From assembly GCA_964247055.1 (NCBI GenBank), contig OZ176056.1:7812001-7876000 (forward strand): 64,000 bases of DNA, given 5' to 3'. The notes beneath the pieces are model-generated. The model searched no databases, was not told where the DNA came from, and saw nothing but the letters and a program-made list of their open reading frames with translations. The translations under genes and the position numbers were made by a program. This document shows positions 33,850-45,505 of the stretch, piece after piece (position 1 is the stretch's first letter; each line of letters opens with the position of its first letter). The stretch comes from Paragordius varius. Lineage: Eukaryota; Nematomorpha.

Positions 33850-36800
33850 TTATTTTGGAGTGATTGATAATGGTGACACCATAAGATTAGGCATGAGCAA
33901 AGTAAGTTCCGGGAAATAATTGATACATTTTTGAAGTTCCGTACTGGTCAATAAATTAAAATTTATTTTGGATAAAATTTGTGCCAAACAACCCAATCGG
34001 CTTATATCATACTTGATCCAATCTATTGCCAAAACAAAAATGTTTGATTCATCTCGAGCCTGATTTGATGAGTTTTCTAACATTTCTATCACATTTTGAA
34101 GCGTAGCATCCCTTACCCACATCGAACGGCTAAATGCTAAAGTATGTATAATAATAGTAATAGTAATTTGCAAATCACCACCCACCCAGTATAAGGATAA
34201 AAACAAAAAGGTGTTGACAGCTATTTTGTTATAAAGATGCGTGTCTATATTATACGCACATTTTTTTGTCGCTAAAATTATCCGAACATATAAAATTAAA
34301 GATGTTATTAATTTACACATGTCTATTCCTAATTTCGCAATCTAAAACAATTTCTTTTAAATATATTTTAAATATAATTCTCTTTACATAAATTATCTAT
34401 CCGTATATTTGTTTTTAAGTAAGTTCCTTATATCTAAAAATTTATTGGAACATATAAACTTGGATTTGGTTCCGTTATTGGATTTGTTTGAACAAAGCCA
34501 CATTGCATCATGTTAGTTTGCGCATTTCTGTTGGGTACATATGGTTGAATATTTCGATTTTGTGGATGAACATAGACTGATTCATTAATAATGCTACTTT
34601 TGTTAGCTTTGTTCATTAACTTATTGGTTTGTTGTGCCGATATTTCATATTGCTGTATAAGATGCCCCAAAACAGGAATTCCCAAAAAATTAACACTATT
34701 TTTCCATAACTCAATATCTTCGGGTGATATATCTATTTTTCCGCCAGAATAAATGAACAATAAAATTTTATCGAATATTGCCGTTTTTATTTGTGAGCTC
34801 GATGGTATAAATATTGTGTCTAAGGGTATGTTTTGTTCCATGCCTTCAGTACATTTTTTATCTGTCAGGCTTGATTTTGTGGATTCCAAAGTGGCTGATA
34901 AATCAGATTTCAATGCATTTGGTACTTCCTCTTGAATTAAATGGCTTTTCCTTTGGTTGGCTAACAAGACACTACTCTGTTTATTCGTGGATTGGGGAAA
35001 CGTTGCGAGGAAAGCATTATTCAAATATGTACTGTATGAGCACACTAGAGATTTATGAACCTTGAATGGTATGCCCTGTATCATTATACGGCCATCAAAA
35101 TTGTCTGTGGTTCTGGTCGTATCTAAACTCAAATGTTCCAAATAATGAATATATTTCCAGGGAGAGGGCTGGTTACCTCCTAAAAGCGTAGAGTCGGAAT
35201 GTAAAGTTTTGTTGATAATCTGTGGACCAACTTCCTTTTGTGGAGAATGGGATAAATTAGTGTGGGGACTTTGTGGCTGGGATAGATTTGGGGTGGTGGC
35301 GGTTTTTATACTACTATCTGTTTTCCCCAAAATAAGCTTCTTTTCAATCATAGTAAAATGGCGCAGAAAATAAGGGATCTTAAATTTGACACAGGCATGT
35401 TTACAAGCTTTAATCTCTTGTTCGGTAAATTTGAAGGTTTCTTCATTCACTAAATCTCTGCTATGAAAAGTTGTCATGATTTTAACAATCAATTGTAGCG
35501 TTTGTGGCGAAACTCGAAAGTCATTTGGAATTGGTATTTCTTGAACTGTTGGATTAGAACATATTATGTTGGCAAACAGCTCACTATTATAAAAATGGAT
35601 TGAAGTATATACATAATATATATATATATATATATATATTTAATAAAACTCTCCTGCACAACAAAGATTTTTATGCATTAGCTGGCCCTGTCATGCTTTG
35701 CTTGATGTAGTTTCACCGATAATTATTCATAATAATTTGCAATAAATAGAGGTAATAAAGATTAAAAATAATGAATAACATATTTAATAAGAGGAATTTT
35801 AATTATTCTTATACGGGTTTTTGCATAGGCTCAAATAATGTTACTCGAAATTGACCATATTTAAACTGTCCCTTATTAAAGATAATATTCATCTATCATT
35901 AGAATTATTTGAGAATTTTCGTTTTACGAAATCATGGTTAAAGTGTTCACACAGCTGGGATAAGGGATATAAAAGTAAATCATTTGTTGTCCCTTTAAAT
36001 GAAAGAATGATATTATAGAAATTCCACAGAAATGTGTTTAACTGAACTCTCTATCACTTCTTAGGTTATTTGAAAATTAACTCCAAAACTACGTCTATTT
36101 TGTATCGCGTCTCAGTTTTTAACCGCTAGACCCCTACCCATAGACCTATATGGAAATGGCGCTGAGCTAAATACTTTGCCATATTTGGAATCATCATTGA
36201 TACCATCGTCTCATGGGTTATTCGAAAAAATAACTCAACACTTAATAATCGTTATATGATGGTGTATTTTTAGGGCATAAAGGCCCCCAAATTAACGAAT
36301 AAAAGACGCCTGACCTTTTTTACCTGGTTACGAGTAATATTTCAAGCTTTTAATAAGCTTATATGACTTAATTTATTTTATGTAAATTAGCTCCAAAACA
36401 ACGCAATTTCTATATAGTGGCACAGTTTTTGGCGGGTAGCCCCTAATCCAGGGGCAGGATAAAAATAGCATTGGGCAAAATTTGTGCCTTTATATGGGAA
36501 ATACTGGAATTATCATGGATTCCATATGATTCTATTAGACTCATAGGTTTTGTGAAATTTTGTCTACAGGCATGCTGTATCGATATAGTGACGCAGTTTT
36601 ACGCGGGTAGCCCCCTAACCAGGGGCGAAACAAAAAAACGCTCGATTAAATTATTTGCCTGAATTCGGGTAACTTCTGGAATCATGATTGATTCCATATG
36701 CTTTCCTGGGATTTTCGAATTACATCCAAACCAAAAAGTCATTCTATGGTGGCGCATTTTTTAGGGCAAGGGCTTCATTAAGGAGTAATTTAATAAACAG

Positions 36801-38995
36801 CTCTACTTAAATTTTTGCTACGGGTAATATTTCAAGCCCTTATTGAACTCATATGGCCTGATAAGTTTTCTAAAATTTGCCTCTAAAGTCAGTATCGATA
36901 TGGTGGCGCAGTTGTTGGCGGGTAGCCCTTTACCCAGAGGCCAATATAAAAAAGACTTTCGAGAAAATTTTTTGTCTTTATAGGGTAATATGTGGAATCA
37001 TCATTCGTTCCATATGTTCTTAATAGTTTTTGAAGAATGACTTCAAGAATAAATATTAGATCAATGATAGCGCATTTATTAGGGCGTAAAGGGCCTAATT
37101 AATGGCTAATTTTAAAAAAGCCGCTCTACTTAAATTTTTGACTTACGGGTAATATTTCAGGCCCTTATTAAACTTATATGGCCTGATAAATCTTAAAATT
37201 AACTCCTAAACAACGTAATTTCGATATGAGGGCACATTTTTATACGAAAAAAAAACGCTTGATTAAAATTTTTGCCTTTTTACGGCGAATACCTGGAATA
37301 ATAGATTCCATATGTTCCCATTAGTTTTTGAAAAAATTGCCTCCAAACTAAAATATTTTTCTATGGTGGCGCATTTTTCAGGGCGTGAAGGGCCTAACTA
37401 ACGGCTAATTTAAAAAAACTGCACGACCTAAATTATTGCCTTGGTAGGCGTAATAGTTTAAGCAGCTATTGAACTCATATTGCCTGATAGGTTTTCCCCC
37501 GTTGTCACTCTGTTTTGATATGACGGGGCAGTTTTTAGCGTGTATCACCTTACCCAGCAGCCAATATAAAAGAAACGCACGACTAAAATTTTTGCCTTTT
37601 AACAGAAAATACCTGTCCTCTTTGAATTTTTACGGTCAAATACCTTGGGTGAAAAATAAAAAAATTATTTTTGTGGACTATTTTTTTGATAAAAATGGTA
37701 TTTTACGGGGGGAGCGGGGAAAAAGAGGGTTGAAATCAAAAAAGCGAGCCGACATTCGACGCAATCAAAAATTAGTAACAAAAAATCATATTTGAAACAT
37801 ATGGTCCAACACTTTTTCCGGAAAATTGTCTCAAAGACAAGATTTTTAAGGACTTCAAAAACCCGTTTTTTACACGGGGTGGGGCCTAACTTAGAAAAGG
37901 ACGAAGCTATTGTCGGGGCATTTATGATTATATTTTTTCGACATTTGTATTTGAATGGGTCTACAGGTTTCCGGAAACAGATCACAAAGCCAGCATTCCA
38001 TTTTTATAAATATCTAGATTTATATTAAGCAACTTGTTAGGTTAGCTTCTGTTCACCTTTTATACAAATTAGTCTTCAAAACTACAAGTACTTAATTTTT
38101 GCAGCTATTTTACCGCATGGAAATAATCAGAGTCAATGTGAGTCATTTATAATATCTATGCGACATTGTATACACTTAGAAGATTTTGACTATTTCAAAC
38201 TTAGTTTCCTCATATGGTCCCTCAAAAACATAACAAAGTCCCATCCCTTTGAAATAAAATTAAAAATGGAGAATTATTCCAACCCCTTTTCATAGTTAAA
38301 CCTTAGGTAAAATGCTCTATATTTTATATTATGGCTGATAAACATTATTTAAAAAGCGTATAGAACCAGTATAAAACTATGGCTAATATATCTGTTATCC
38401 CCGTCGATCATATACCAGCCTAAATTACACCATTGTTTCGGTAAATGTGTAATGTTATATTGGTCGCACCACCATGCGCGGGAGATAAGTCAATACCATT
38501 ATAACAAGCCATTGAAAATAACCTATGTTATGTGCAAATAATAAGAGTAATTCAAACAAAGCCCCAATATTGAGGCCATTTAAGATATACGAAGATATTA
38601 ATGGTCGCTTATTGAACACTATAGTAGTGTGATTTGCAACACAGTAGTATATGGAAAAAAACATAATGTATGTTGAATAAAAAAAATTTTTCCTTTCCCA
38701 CATTACTTTCCTTATTTTATTCAATATTTTATGGTTTTTTCTCTTCACTCCTGCGTTGCAAATTGCCCAACTATAGTGTGAAATATGCAACCATTAAAAT
38801 GCATACTGTTTTTTACACGCGCATGTTAAGAAATAGTGGACATAATTACCTGAAAAACGCTAAAATATATTTATTTGCCCAAATGATTTGATTGTTGTCG
38901 CAAACTAAACGAATTTCATCCGATTTAGATCCGATAGTTTCGATGTCATCAAAACATAATTGAACATTGGTTATTATGAAATTTTTATTGGCCAT
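33850..38995 (-). CDS. Tandem BTB/POZ plus BACK domain protein
   Basis: Three minus-strand exons: 38995-38850 (ATG at 38995), 35583 to roughly 34450, and 34341-33850. The first join is in phase and produces one BTB fold across the junction: IRLVCDNNQIIWANKYILAF, then SELFANIICSN, then SPQTLQLIVKIM and FKIPYFLRHF. A second BTB follows (GRIMIQGIPFKVHKSLVCSY, then FDKILLFIYSGGKIDISPED and FLGIPVLGHLIQQYE). The last exon is a BACK domain (ESNIFVLAIDWIKYDIS, INFNLLTSTELQKCI). Such proteins usually dimerise and act as Cullin-3 adaptors or endocytic scaffolds; two BTBs plus BACK recall BTBD8, but no kelch repeats are seen and I do not assign a name. The exact donor of exon 2 is unresolved (several phase-0 GT sites between 34440 and 34560). 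Intron 1 (3.3 kb) contains repeat families E and D. Confidence 0.75.
35676..38035 (+). repeat. Family E repeat, about 2.3 kb, longest copy, with internal ~310-bp subrepeats
   Basis: Starts TTAGCTGGCCCTGTCATGC and ends near ATCACAAAGCCAGCATTCC / TATAAATATCTAG. The interior repeats a unit with GCGGGTAGCCCCTAACCCAG-type and GGTGGCGCATTTTT-type blocks at about 36430, 36600, 36910 and 37540, with partial ones between. Two further copies occur in opposite orientation at 42605 and 53100. No transposase frame is recognised. It fills intron 1 of the BTB-BACK gene. Superfamily unknown. Confidence 0.65.
38594..38812. repeat. Family D fold-back element, copy 3
   Basis: Arms TTAATGGTCGCTTATTGAAC and GTGTGAAATATGCAACCATT, ending AAAATGCATACTGT; TGCAACACAGTAGTATATGG and its complement frame a 60-bp loop. 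Lies in intron 1 of the BTB-BACK gene, close to exon 1. Confidence 0.75.
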
Positions 38996-40106
38996 TTTTT
39001 AAAGTATAATTTAGTAATTTAAAGATTTTTTAATTAATATACTCATTAGAATATTAATATTTTTTGTACGCCTAAATGCAACAATCAAGATTTTAGGATA
39101 AGGTTTTTTTTTCAAATTGATTTTACAATTTGTATTTGTGTCACGAAGGAGTAGGAGTCATTTAATATGTAAATTACCATAGAATGTTTTTTTAGAAAAA
39201 CAACACTAAAAGCGATAAAAAAATTGTGTAGCAAAATATATGGAAAACATATTTAGCCTTTTAATGACTTTGCACATCCTTTAACGAATCAAAAAAATGA
39301 CAAATGATACATCCAGATACACTCTTGATTTTTTTATAAAAATTGCACATTTCAAAAAATGATTTTTTAAACATGGTTAAGCTGACTGATCAGGAAATCA
39401 GTTATAACTATCAAAAAACCGATCAACTTTATATATATATAATATATCATGTGTGAACCCAAGTACAAAATAATGTTGAAAAACTTTAATTTATTGAAAA
39501 CGTCCTTGATTAAGCAAACATCATTAAATTACTCATATATATAAATTAAATAAAATATTTTATCGGTTATGTTTGTATTATCAAAGGGTCACAAAAACTC
39601 AACCCTATTCGCAAATTTTTATGTAATATTTATGCGTATGCAGCAGTATTATTATTTATTCTGTGATAATTATCATATACACACCATAGCTTTAATGATT
39701 TATTGCTTACTGATTATTATATACATACATAAAATAAAATATAAATGTTAAATTCCTAAAGTTTTTCTTACCTGTTTTTTATTACTTTTCAAATAATTTA
39801 TTTTTTATTGCATTTTCTTTTTATGATAATCACACACACAGAAGTTAGTTTTAAATGATAAATATATATAATGTAATTTTCGAAATCAGTTCACTGCTTC
39901 AACAATTTCTAATACTTTAACCTGTGCCTATGCCTACCTATATGTTATCTATCTCTTTGAATTAATTAATTAGTAAATAAAAAAACTTGGAATCATTACG
40001 AAACGATATACATATCGTTCAAGCTTATAAAAATATATACTTTTTAAATGGTTAATTTGATTCGTTTTTCTAATTTTTCTTAAACCTTAAATCGTTTGCT
40101 TTGAAA
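38996..40106. promoter_or_regulatory. Shared upstream region of the divergent BTB-BACK and Star-like genes
   Basis: About 1.1 kb separates the two start codons (38995 minus, 40107 plus). It is AT-rich, with TTATATATATATAATATATC near 39430 and no recognisable exon. It should contain both promoters, but I can point to no specific element. Confidence 0.35.
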
Positions 40107-43100
40107 ATGAATGGTACAACTTTACAACAGCAACAGCTAAAACAGAAATATCAAAATTTAACGAAACGTTATTCGGGCAAACTTTCACTGTTTTGGTACG
40201 GAATGACACCGTTAAAGGCATTACTTATATTTTGGTGCTTAGCCATGATTATGGGATTATTGTGTCTAATAAAGTATCAAATACAGCTCCTACCCTCACT
40301 CATCTGGAACAATGCGGAGAAGGATGGTTTTGATAAAAATTCTGTAAGGTACCTACCTTCTCCTGCTTCCGAATATCCTTCCCTATCTTCCTGGTACAAT
40401 TATTTGTTTTCAAACTTCAAATCGAATCAAGCTACCACGTATAAATCAGCATTATTACTCAACAAGTAATTTTAGATTGTTATATATATATATATATATA
40501 TGTTGTTTTATGTGCGAAAAAAAACTTTAAAATTTGACTATTACATTAAACCAAACCGACCACCTTCATGTAAGCCATTTAAATAAGGATATTTATCCAC
40601 ATCATACCTTATTTTAAAAAAGATTAAATTTTATCATTTATAATTGACATTCATAATAAATATCATTATAATTGGTTTTTGGTAACAATTGTTTTATTTT
40701 TGGAATTAGGGAATCAGAAAACCCCGAAATATATTTTAATAACAGTTTTTATCATTATAATATATTGCTATTAAATATTTTTTATGGCATAATTGATAAA
40801 CATTTTCTGCATTGTGTCAATTTTAAACAAATTTCTATTTTTAAGCATATTAAAAAATAAAGGTAAGCCTTGATTTCAAAAGAGCATATTTAATTATTGG
40901 GCTGTTGGAAATGTGGAGTGAATTACAAGAGTGTATTTAAAATGTTTAAGGAGAAATTTACGAAATTTGAGGGTGAATTCAAAACGTTCTAGGGTGAATA
41001 TAACATGCCTAAGGGTGAATTTATATTGTTTAACGGTAAATTTGAATTGTTCAAGACTGAATATTAAATTTTCAAGGGTATATTTAAATTGTTCAAGACT
41101 GAATATTAAATTTTCAAGGGTATATTGAAATTGTTCAAGACTGAATTTTAAATTTTCAAGGGTAAATGGTGTATATAATATAATATATATAAACGATAGT
41201 GAATTTGCTAATAACACATTCTCGTTAAACGGTGAGGATCAATCCCTTACTGAGGAAGACATATTGGAATACAATAAATTAAGCGAAACTCCAATCAATA
41301 ACGACTTATGTTGGATGAATCGAGACGAAGTTTTAAAGTTTGGGGCAATCCAAATGGATAATGTAAACCTCATAAATTACATCAAAACTAATTATATGGA
41401 TTTGCCACAAGACCGAACTATGCCATATAATTTGAAAAATCCCGATATTAAATACCAATCTCAAGTCAAACAAGATATTATTGTGGAGCAATTATTAAAA
41501 AGCAAAGTATTTAATAAAAAGATATAGTTTTTTTTTATTATTAAAATCTTTTCATATTGTATTGAGATATAGTAGGCAATTTATGTTTAATTCTTTTAGA
41601 GGTCTGTTTTTTGGTAAATGATATTGATAACATATAGAATTATATAAGAGAGTCCTCATCCAATCGAAATCGATGGCTAATTACAAGATATCAATATTTT
41701 TGTAATATTTTAAATGAATTCGACTAAGATAAAGTCATAAGAATAATTTTTTCACCGTATACTGCATCGTCGAATAGTATCGCTTTTTGGGATCCAATTT
41801 TTTTAATTTTTATGCGCCATTATTTTTTACAAAAATGCCATTTTACATTGTTTTTTAACGGAATCTCCCGTTGTCAAAATGATGGATTTATTATATTAAA
41901 TGTTTAACTTTAAGATAAATGTCACTATTTTCCTGAATTTTTATATATTATATATTAGACCAATGGGTTCTTTATTGAGGCAGGGGCTCAGGATGGAGAA
42001 TACCTGTCGAATACGCTTTATTTCGAACGTTTTTTGAATTGGACGGGTCTTTTGGTGGAACCATCGCCAAAGCACTATGAAATTCTGAAGGGGAAACGCA
42101 GAAAGGCATATCTAACCAATAGTTGTTTAAGCCCGAAACCATATCCCTTACAGGTAAAAGCTTATCTTAAAAACATTATTAAGTAGTTGTTGGAAAAATT
42201 ATAAAATTTTAACATAAATACATATATCAATAACCAATCCCTTATATGTATTGTATCAAGAAAAATTTATCATAATGTTTAAAGTTTGTGTTATAAGGTA
42301 TAAAAAGGCTATAAATTTTTAAATACAGCATTTTTTGTCCTTTCTGTTGTAATATATGGCATTATTAATAATCATTTTCAGTATACATTTTAATGGCTGC
42401 TTATATGACATAGTGTAGGGCAGGGCTTTCTAAAACTATGGGTCGCGTAGCAAAATTATGGGGTCGCGAGTGATGAAAATACAATATAACATAAAATGTT
42501 TTTTAACTTGTAAAGTTTTGTTATAAATAAAGATAACGATCATCGTAGATAAATATATCATAAAATCTTCTGATTCGGAAAGACTGTTTATACCAGCATT
42601 TCTATTCTAAGTATATTCCCTATATTTATAAAAATAGAAAATGCTGGTTTTGTGATCTGTTTACGGAATATTCAAATCCAAATGTCAAAAAATATAATCA
42701 TTAATAAATGCCACGACAAGAGCTTGGCCATTTTTTTGAATTAGGCCCCCATCGGGCCCACCCCGTGTAAAAATAGGGTTTTTTTTAAATCAGTGGTCCA
42801 CAAAAATCGTGCTTTTGAATTTTCCGGAATACGTGTAGGACATTCGATTTTAAATATGATTTTTTACTTTTTCGATTGCGCCGAACATAGTCGGCCTACT
42901 TTTTTAATTTAGGCTCTCTTTTTACTGGTTTCCCCAGTAAGATGCCATTTTTTTGTAAAAAACAAAATAATTTTTTGTCCAAGGTATGAGACCGTTAAAA
43001 TTCAATGAGGATTCCAGGTATTCCCTGTTAAAAGGCAATTTTAGTCTTGCGTTTTATAAATATTGGCTGTTAGGTGAACGACGCTAAAACTGCGCCACTA

Positions 43101-45069
43101 TTTTAAAATTGCGTTGTTTTGAAGCTAATTTACAGAAATGAAGCCATATGAGCTCATTAAAAGCTTGAAATAGTCGAGCTTTTTTTATTAGCCGTAATTT
43201 GGGGCCTTTATGCCCTAAAAATACCCCTCATATAACGATTATTTAGTGTTGAGGTATTTTTTCGAATAACCCATGAGACGATGGCATAGATGATTCCAAA
43301 AATTTGCCCTCTCAGCGCTTTTCCCATATAGGTCTATGGGCAGGGGTCAAGTTTAAAACTGAGACGCCATACAAAAATGGCGTAGTTTTGTAGCTGATTA
43401 TTAAAACACTTAAAAAGCCATTCGAGTTCAGTTAAACACATTTCTGGGGAATTTGTATAATATCATTCTTTCCTTTAAAAAGGGACCACAAATGATTTAC
43501 TTTTTATATCCCTTGATCCCAGCTGTGTGAACACAATTTCGAAATAGAACTTTCAAAAATGATTTTGTAAAACGAAAATCTTAAAATAAATCCAATGATA
43601 GTTGAATATTAACTTTAATAAGGGACATTTTAAATATGGTCAATTTCGAGTAAACAATATTTCCTATGAAAAAACCCGTAAAAGAATAATTAAAGAGATT
43701 CTTTTTATTAAATATGTTTATTATAATTTTTTATCTCCATTAACTATATTTAATGCAAATTATTGTGAATAATTATCGGTGAGACTACGCCACACCGAAG
43801 CGTGACAGGGCCAGCTAGTATTTTGTATAAATTTACTATGAATCAGAAAATGTTATAAAAATTTAAAAAATGTAGTTTTATTTTTGTCAATTTTTTAAAA
43901 CCTAATCCTGATAAATATTATCAACAAAATTTATAAGTGTTATTTTGAAGAAACTATTATTTTTATTTTATGTTGTTGGGGTCGTTATGAAAACTCGCAA
44001 TCATAAATGGGGTCGGGAACTACAAAAGTTTAAGAAGCCCTGGTGTAGGGCGATTCGGAACACAGTACTGTATGAAAAAAAGAAAGGAAAATATTGTTTA
44101 TTCCATTATGTTGCTTTTTCCATACACTACTGTTGTTGCAAATAGCTTAACTATAGTGTGAAACAAGCAACCGTTAAAATGCATAATGTACTAATATGGC
44201 AGTAATTATATTCAAATTAGGCTGATAAAAAAAAGTTATTAAATCTTTATTTACCATTTACACGTTAGATTCACCCTTAAACGATTCAAATTCACCCTCG
44301 GATAAATATGTGTTTTTAAATTTTAAAAATTACTTATATTATCATATATTTAAAAAACTAAAATTTCATTTAATATTAAAATAATACTGAAAAAAATAGC
44401 TATGCCATAAAGAAATATTTCACATTAATCATGAGTTATACCGAAACACATAATTTATTTTTTCGGGTAAATTTGAATTGTTCAAGGGAAATTTTACCTT
44501 TATATTAGCCCGAAAACACATAATTCATTTTTCAGGGTAAATTTGAATTGTTTAAGGGAAATTTTCCCGGTGAACTCAAAAACGGCACCTAAAGATGTTT
44601 ATTGTTAACTTTGCCAAAATTACTCAAATAATTAAATTTTTTATCCATTTCTAATTATTTATATATGCTTGCATACTATTTGTTGCAAACATAGATTGAT
44701 TTCAACGGACATCAAATCATGGCTGATGGGGTTGAATTATCCAACAATAATAAAATTGCTAAAGTACAATGCTTTCCACTATATTCCCTTTTACTAGCTG
44801 CATTTGGCAGTAATACCTTTCTTTCTGAGGAAACGAAAAAAATTACAATAGATTATTTTAGTTTGGATATAGATGGGCCTGAACTGGAAATATTACAGAC
44901 CATACCATTCGAATTGGTTGATATCCATCTTATTAGTTATGAATTTACACATCATCCCTTCCCTACGGATTGGGTTCATGTTAATAAAACTATAGCTTTC
45001 ATGAAATCCAAAGGATACACCATAGCAAAAGAAACGCTCATAGATTTGATATTTGTTAAGGATTTGTGA
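40107..45069 (+). CDS. Protein Star-like, type II membrane protein with FkbM-type methyltransferase fold
   Basis: Four plus-strand exons join without a frame break to 411 residues: 40107-40465, 41200-41506, 41959-42153 and 44695-45069. The first exon has a basic cytosolic N-terminus and one membrane helix (ALLIFWCLAMIMGLLCLIKY, residues about 34-53), giving a type II topology. The lumenal part has a DLPQDRTMPYNL segment, then FFIEAGAQDGEYLSNTLYFE and WTGLLVEPSPKHYEIL (SAM-binding-like FkbM start), then YFSLDIDGPELEIL (the DxExxE-type strand). In Drosophila, Star assists ER export and trafficking of the EGF-receptor ligand Spitz; whether this copy does so is inference. A short extra exon could be missing in the last intron, because the region after NSCLSPKPYP is shorter than in relatives. 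AATAAA at 45110-45115 is a candidate poly(A) signal. Confidence 0.85.
40930..41170. repeat. Family B element, right-hand arm array (copy 10)
   Basis: An array of GGTGAAT/GGTATAT-type units (TTTAAATTGTTCAAGACTGA, TATTAAATTTTCAAGGGTAT) ending AAGGGTAAATGGTGTATA. No matching left arm is seen. It ends about 29 nt before Star-like exon 2. The two open frames across it are repeat artefacts. Confidence 0.65.
42421..44042. mobile_element. hAT element with exact 8-bp target duplication, non-autonomous
   Basis: Termini are CAGGGCTTTCTAAAACT and the complementary AGTTTAAGAAGCCCTG. Next to them lie GGGTCGCG and GGGGTCGGGAAC, the pattern of hAT-Charlie-like elements. The octamer GTGTAGGG flanks both sides (42413-42420 and 44043-44050). 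No transposase frame remains; most of its interior is a family E copy. Confidence 0.8.
42605..43820 (-). repeat. Family E repeat, internally shortened copy inside the hAT element
   Basis: Reverse orientation relative to the copy at 35676. It starts with the TATAAAAATAGAAAATGCTGG / TTTGTGATCTGTTT end and finishes CACACCGAAGCGTGACAGGG then CCAGCTAGTA. Only about one internal subrepeat is kept. Confidence 0.7.
44250..44580. repeat. Family B element, copy 11
   Basis: Left arm TACCATTTACACGTTAGATT with CACCCTTAAACGATT and CACCCTC units; core ATAGCTATGCCATAAAGAAA; right side two GGGTAAATTTGAATTG units. The right terminus is lost. Last intron of the Star-like gene. Confidence 0.65.
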
Positions 45070-45505
45070 GAAATTTTTTTAGTAAATTAACATATATAAT
45101 CAGGTTACAAATAAAAAAAATAAATGGTGATATAGATATTAATTATATTTTCATTTTTTAAAACAAAAAATAACAGTACTAGTCGAATATGAAGTGAAAT
45201 AAAAAAGTTCTCTAAATTACATGATAGGATAACAAATGATAAATATTGTTATGTGATTTATTTCGCAAATAACTATGCTATTTTCAAAATACAATTAATG
45301 TTAATTTGGTGTAGGATATAATAAAATAATTTTTAACATATTGATAAGTATAGAGATCATATTTATTAAATTGTGCAATATATATTTATTGATATGATTT
45401 AATCTCTATTAGACTATAGATATAAGTGGACCCGTTTTAAAAAATTAAAAATCTATGAAATAATTGCAAATATATCGGCAGTTATGTTAGTTTAAGGTCT
45501 GTTCC
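45070..45505. other. Convergent 3' region of the Star-like and photolyase genes
   Basis: A 436-bp AT-rich gap between two stop codons facing each other. It must hold both 3' untranslated regions. AATAAA at 45110 serves the plus-strand gene; I see no other structure. Confidence 0.5.

Larger units (their letters stand above)
42379..44190. repeat. Family D fold-back element split by a hAT insertion
   Basis: The left arm begins CAGTATACATTTTAATGGCT and is interrupted after TAGTGTAGGG at 42420. It resumes at 44043 with GTGTAGGGCGATTCGGAACA, proceeds through the loop and ends CAACCGTTAAAATGCATAAT. Lies in the last intron of the Star-like gene. Confidence 0.75.

Noticed and set aside
34753-35065. 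Plus-strand frames opposite the BTB-BACK gene
   Set aside because: Antisense shadows of an exon with clear BTB homology.
40894-41217. Repetitive open frames on both strands (FSLEQFKYTLENL-type)
   Set aside because: Same cause: family B array in Star-like intron 1.
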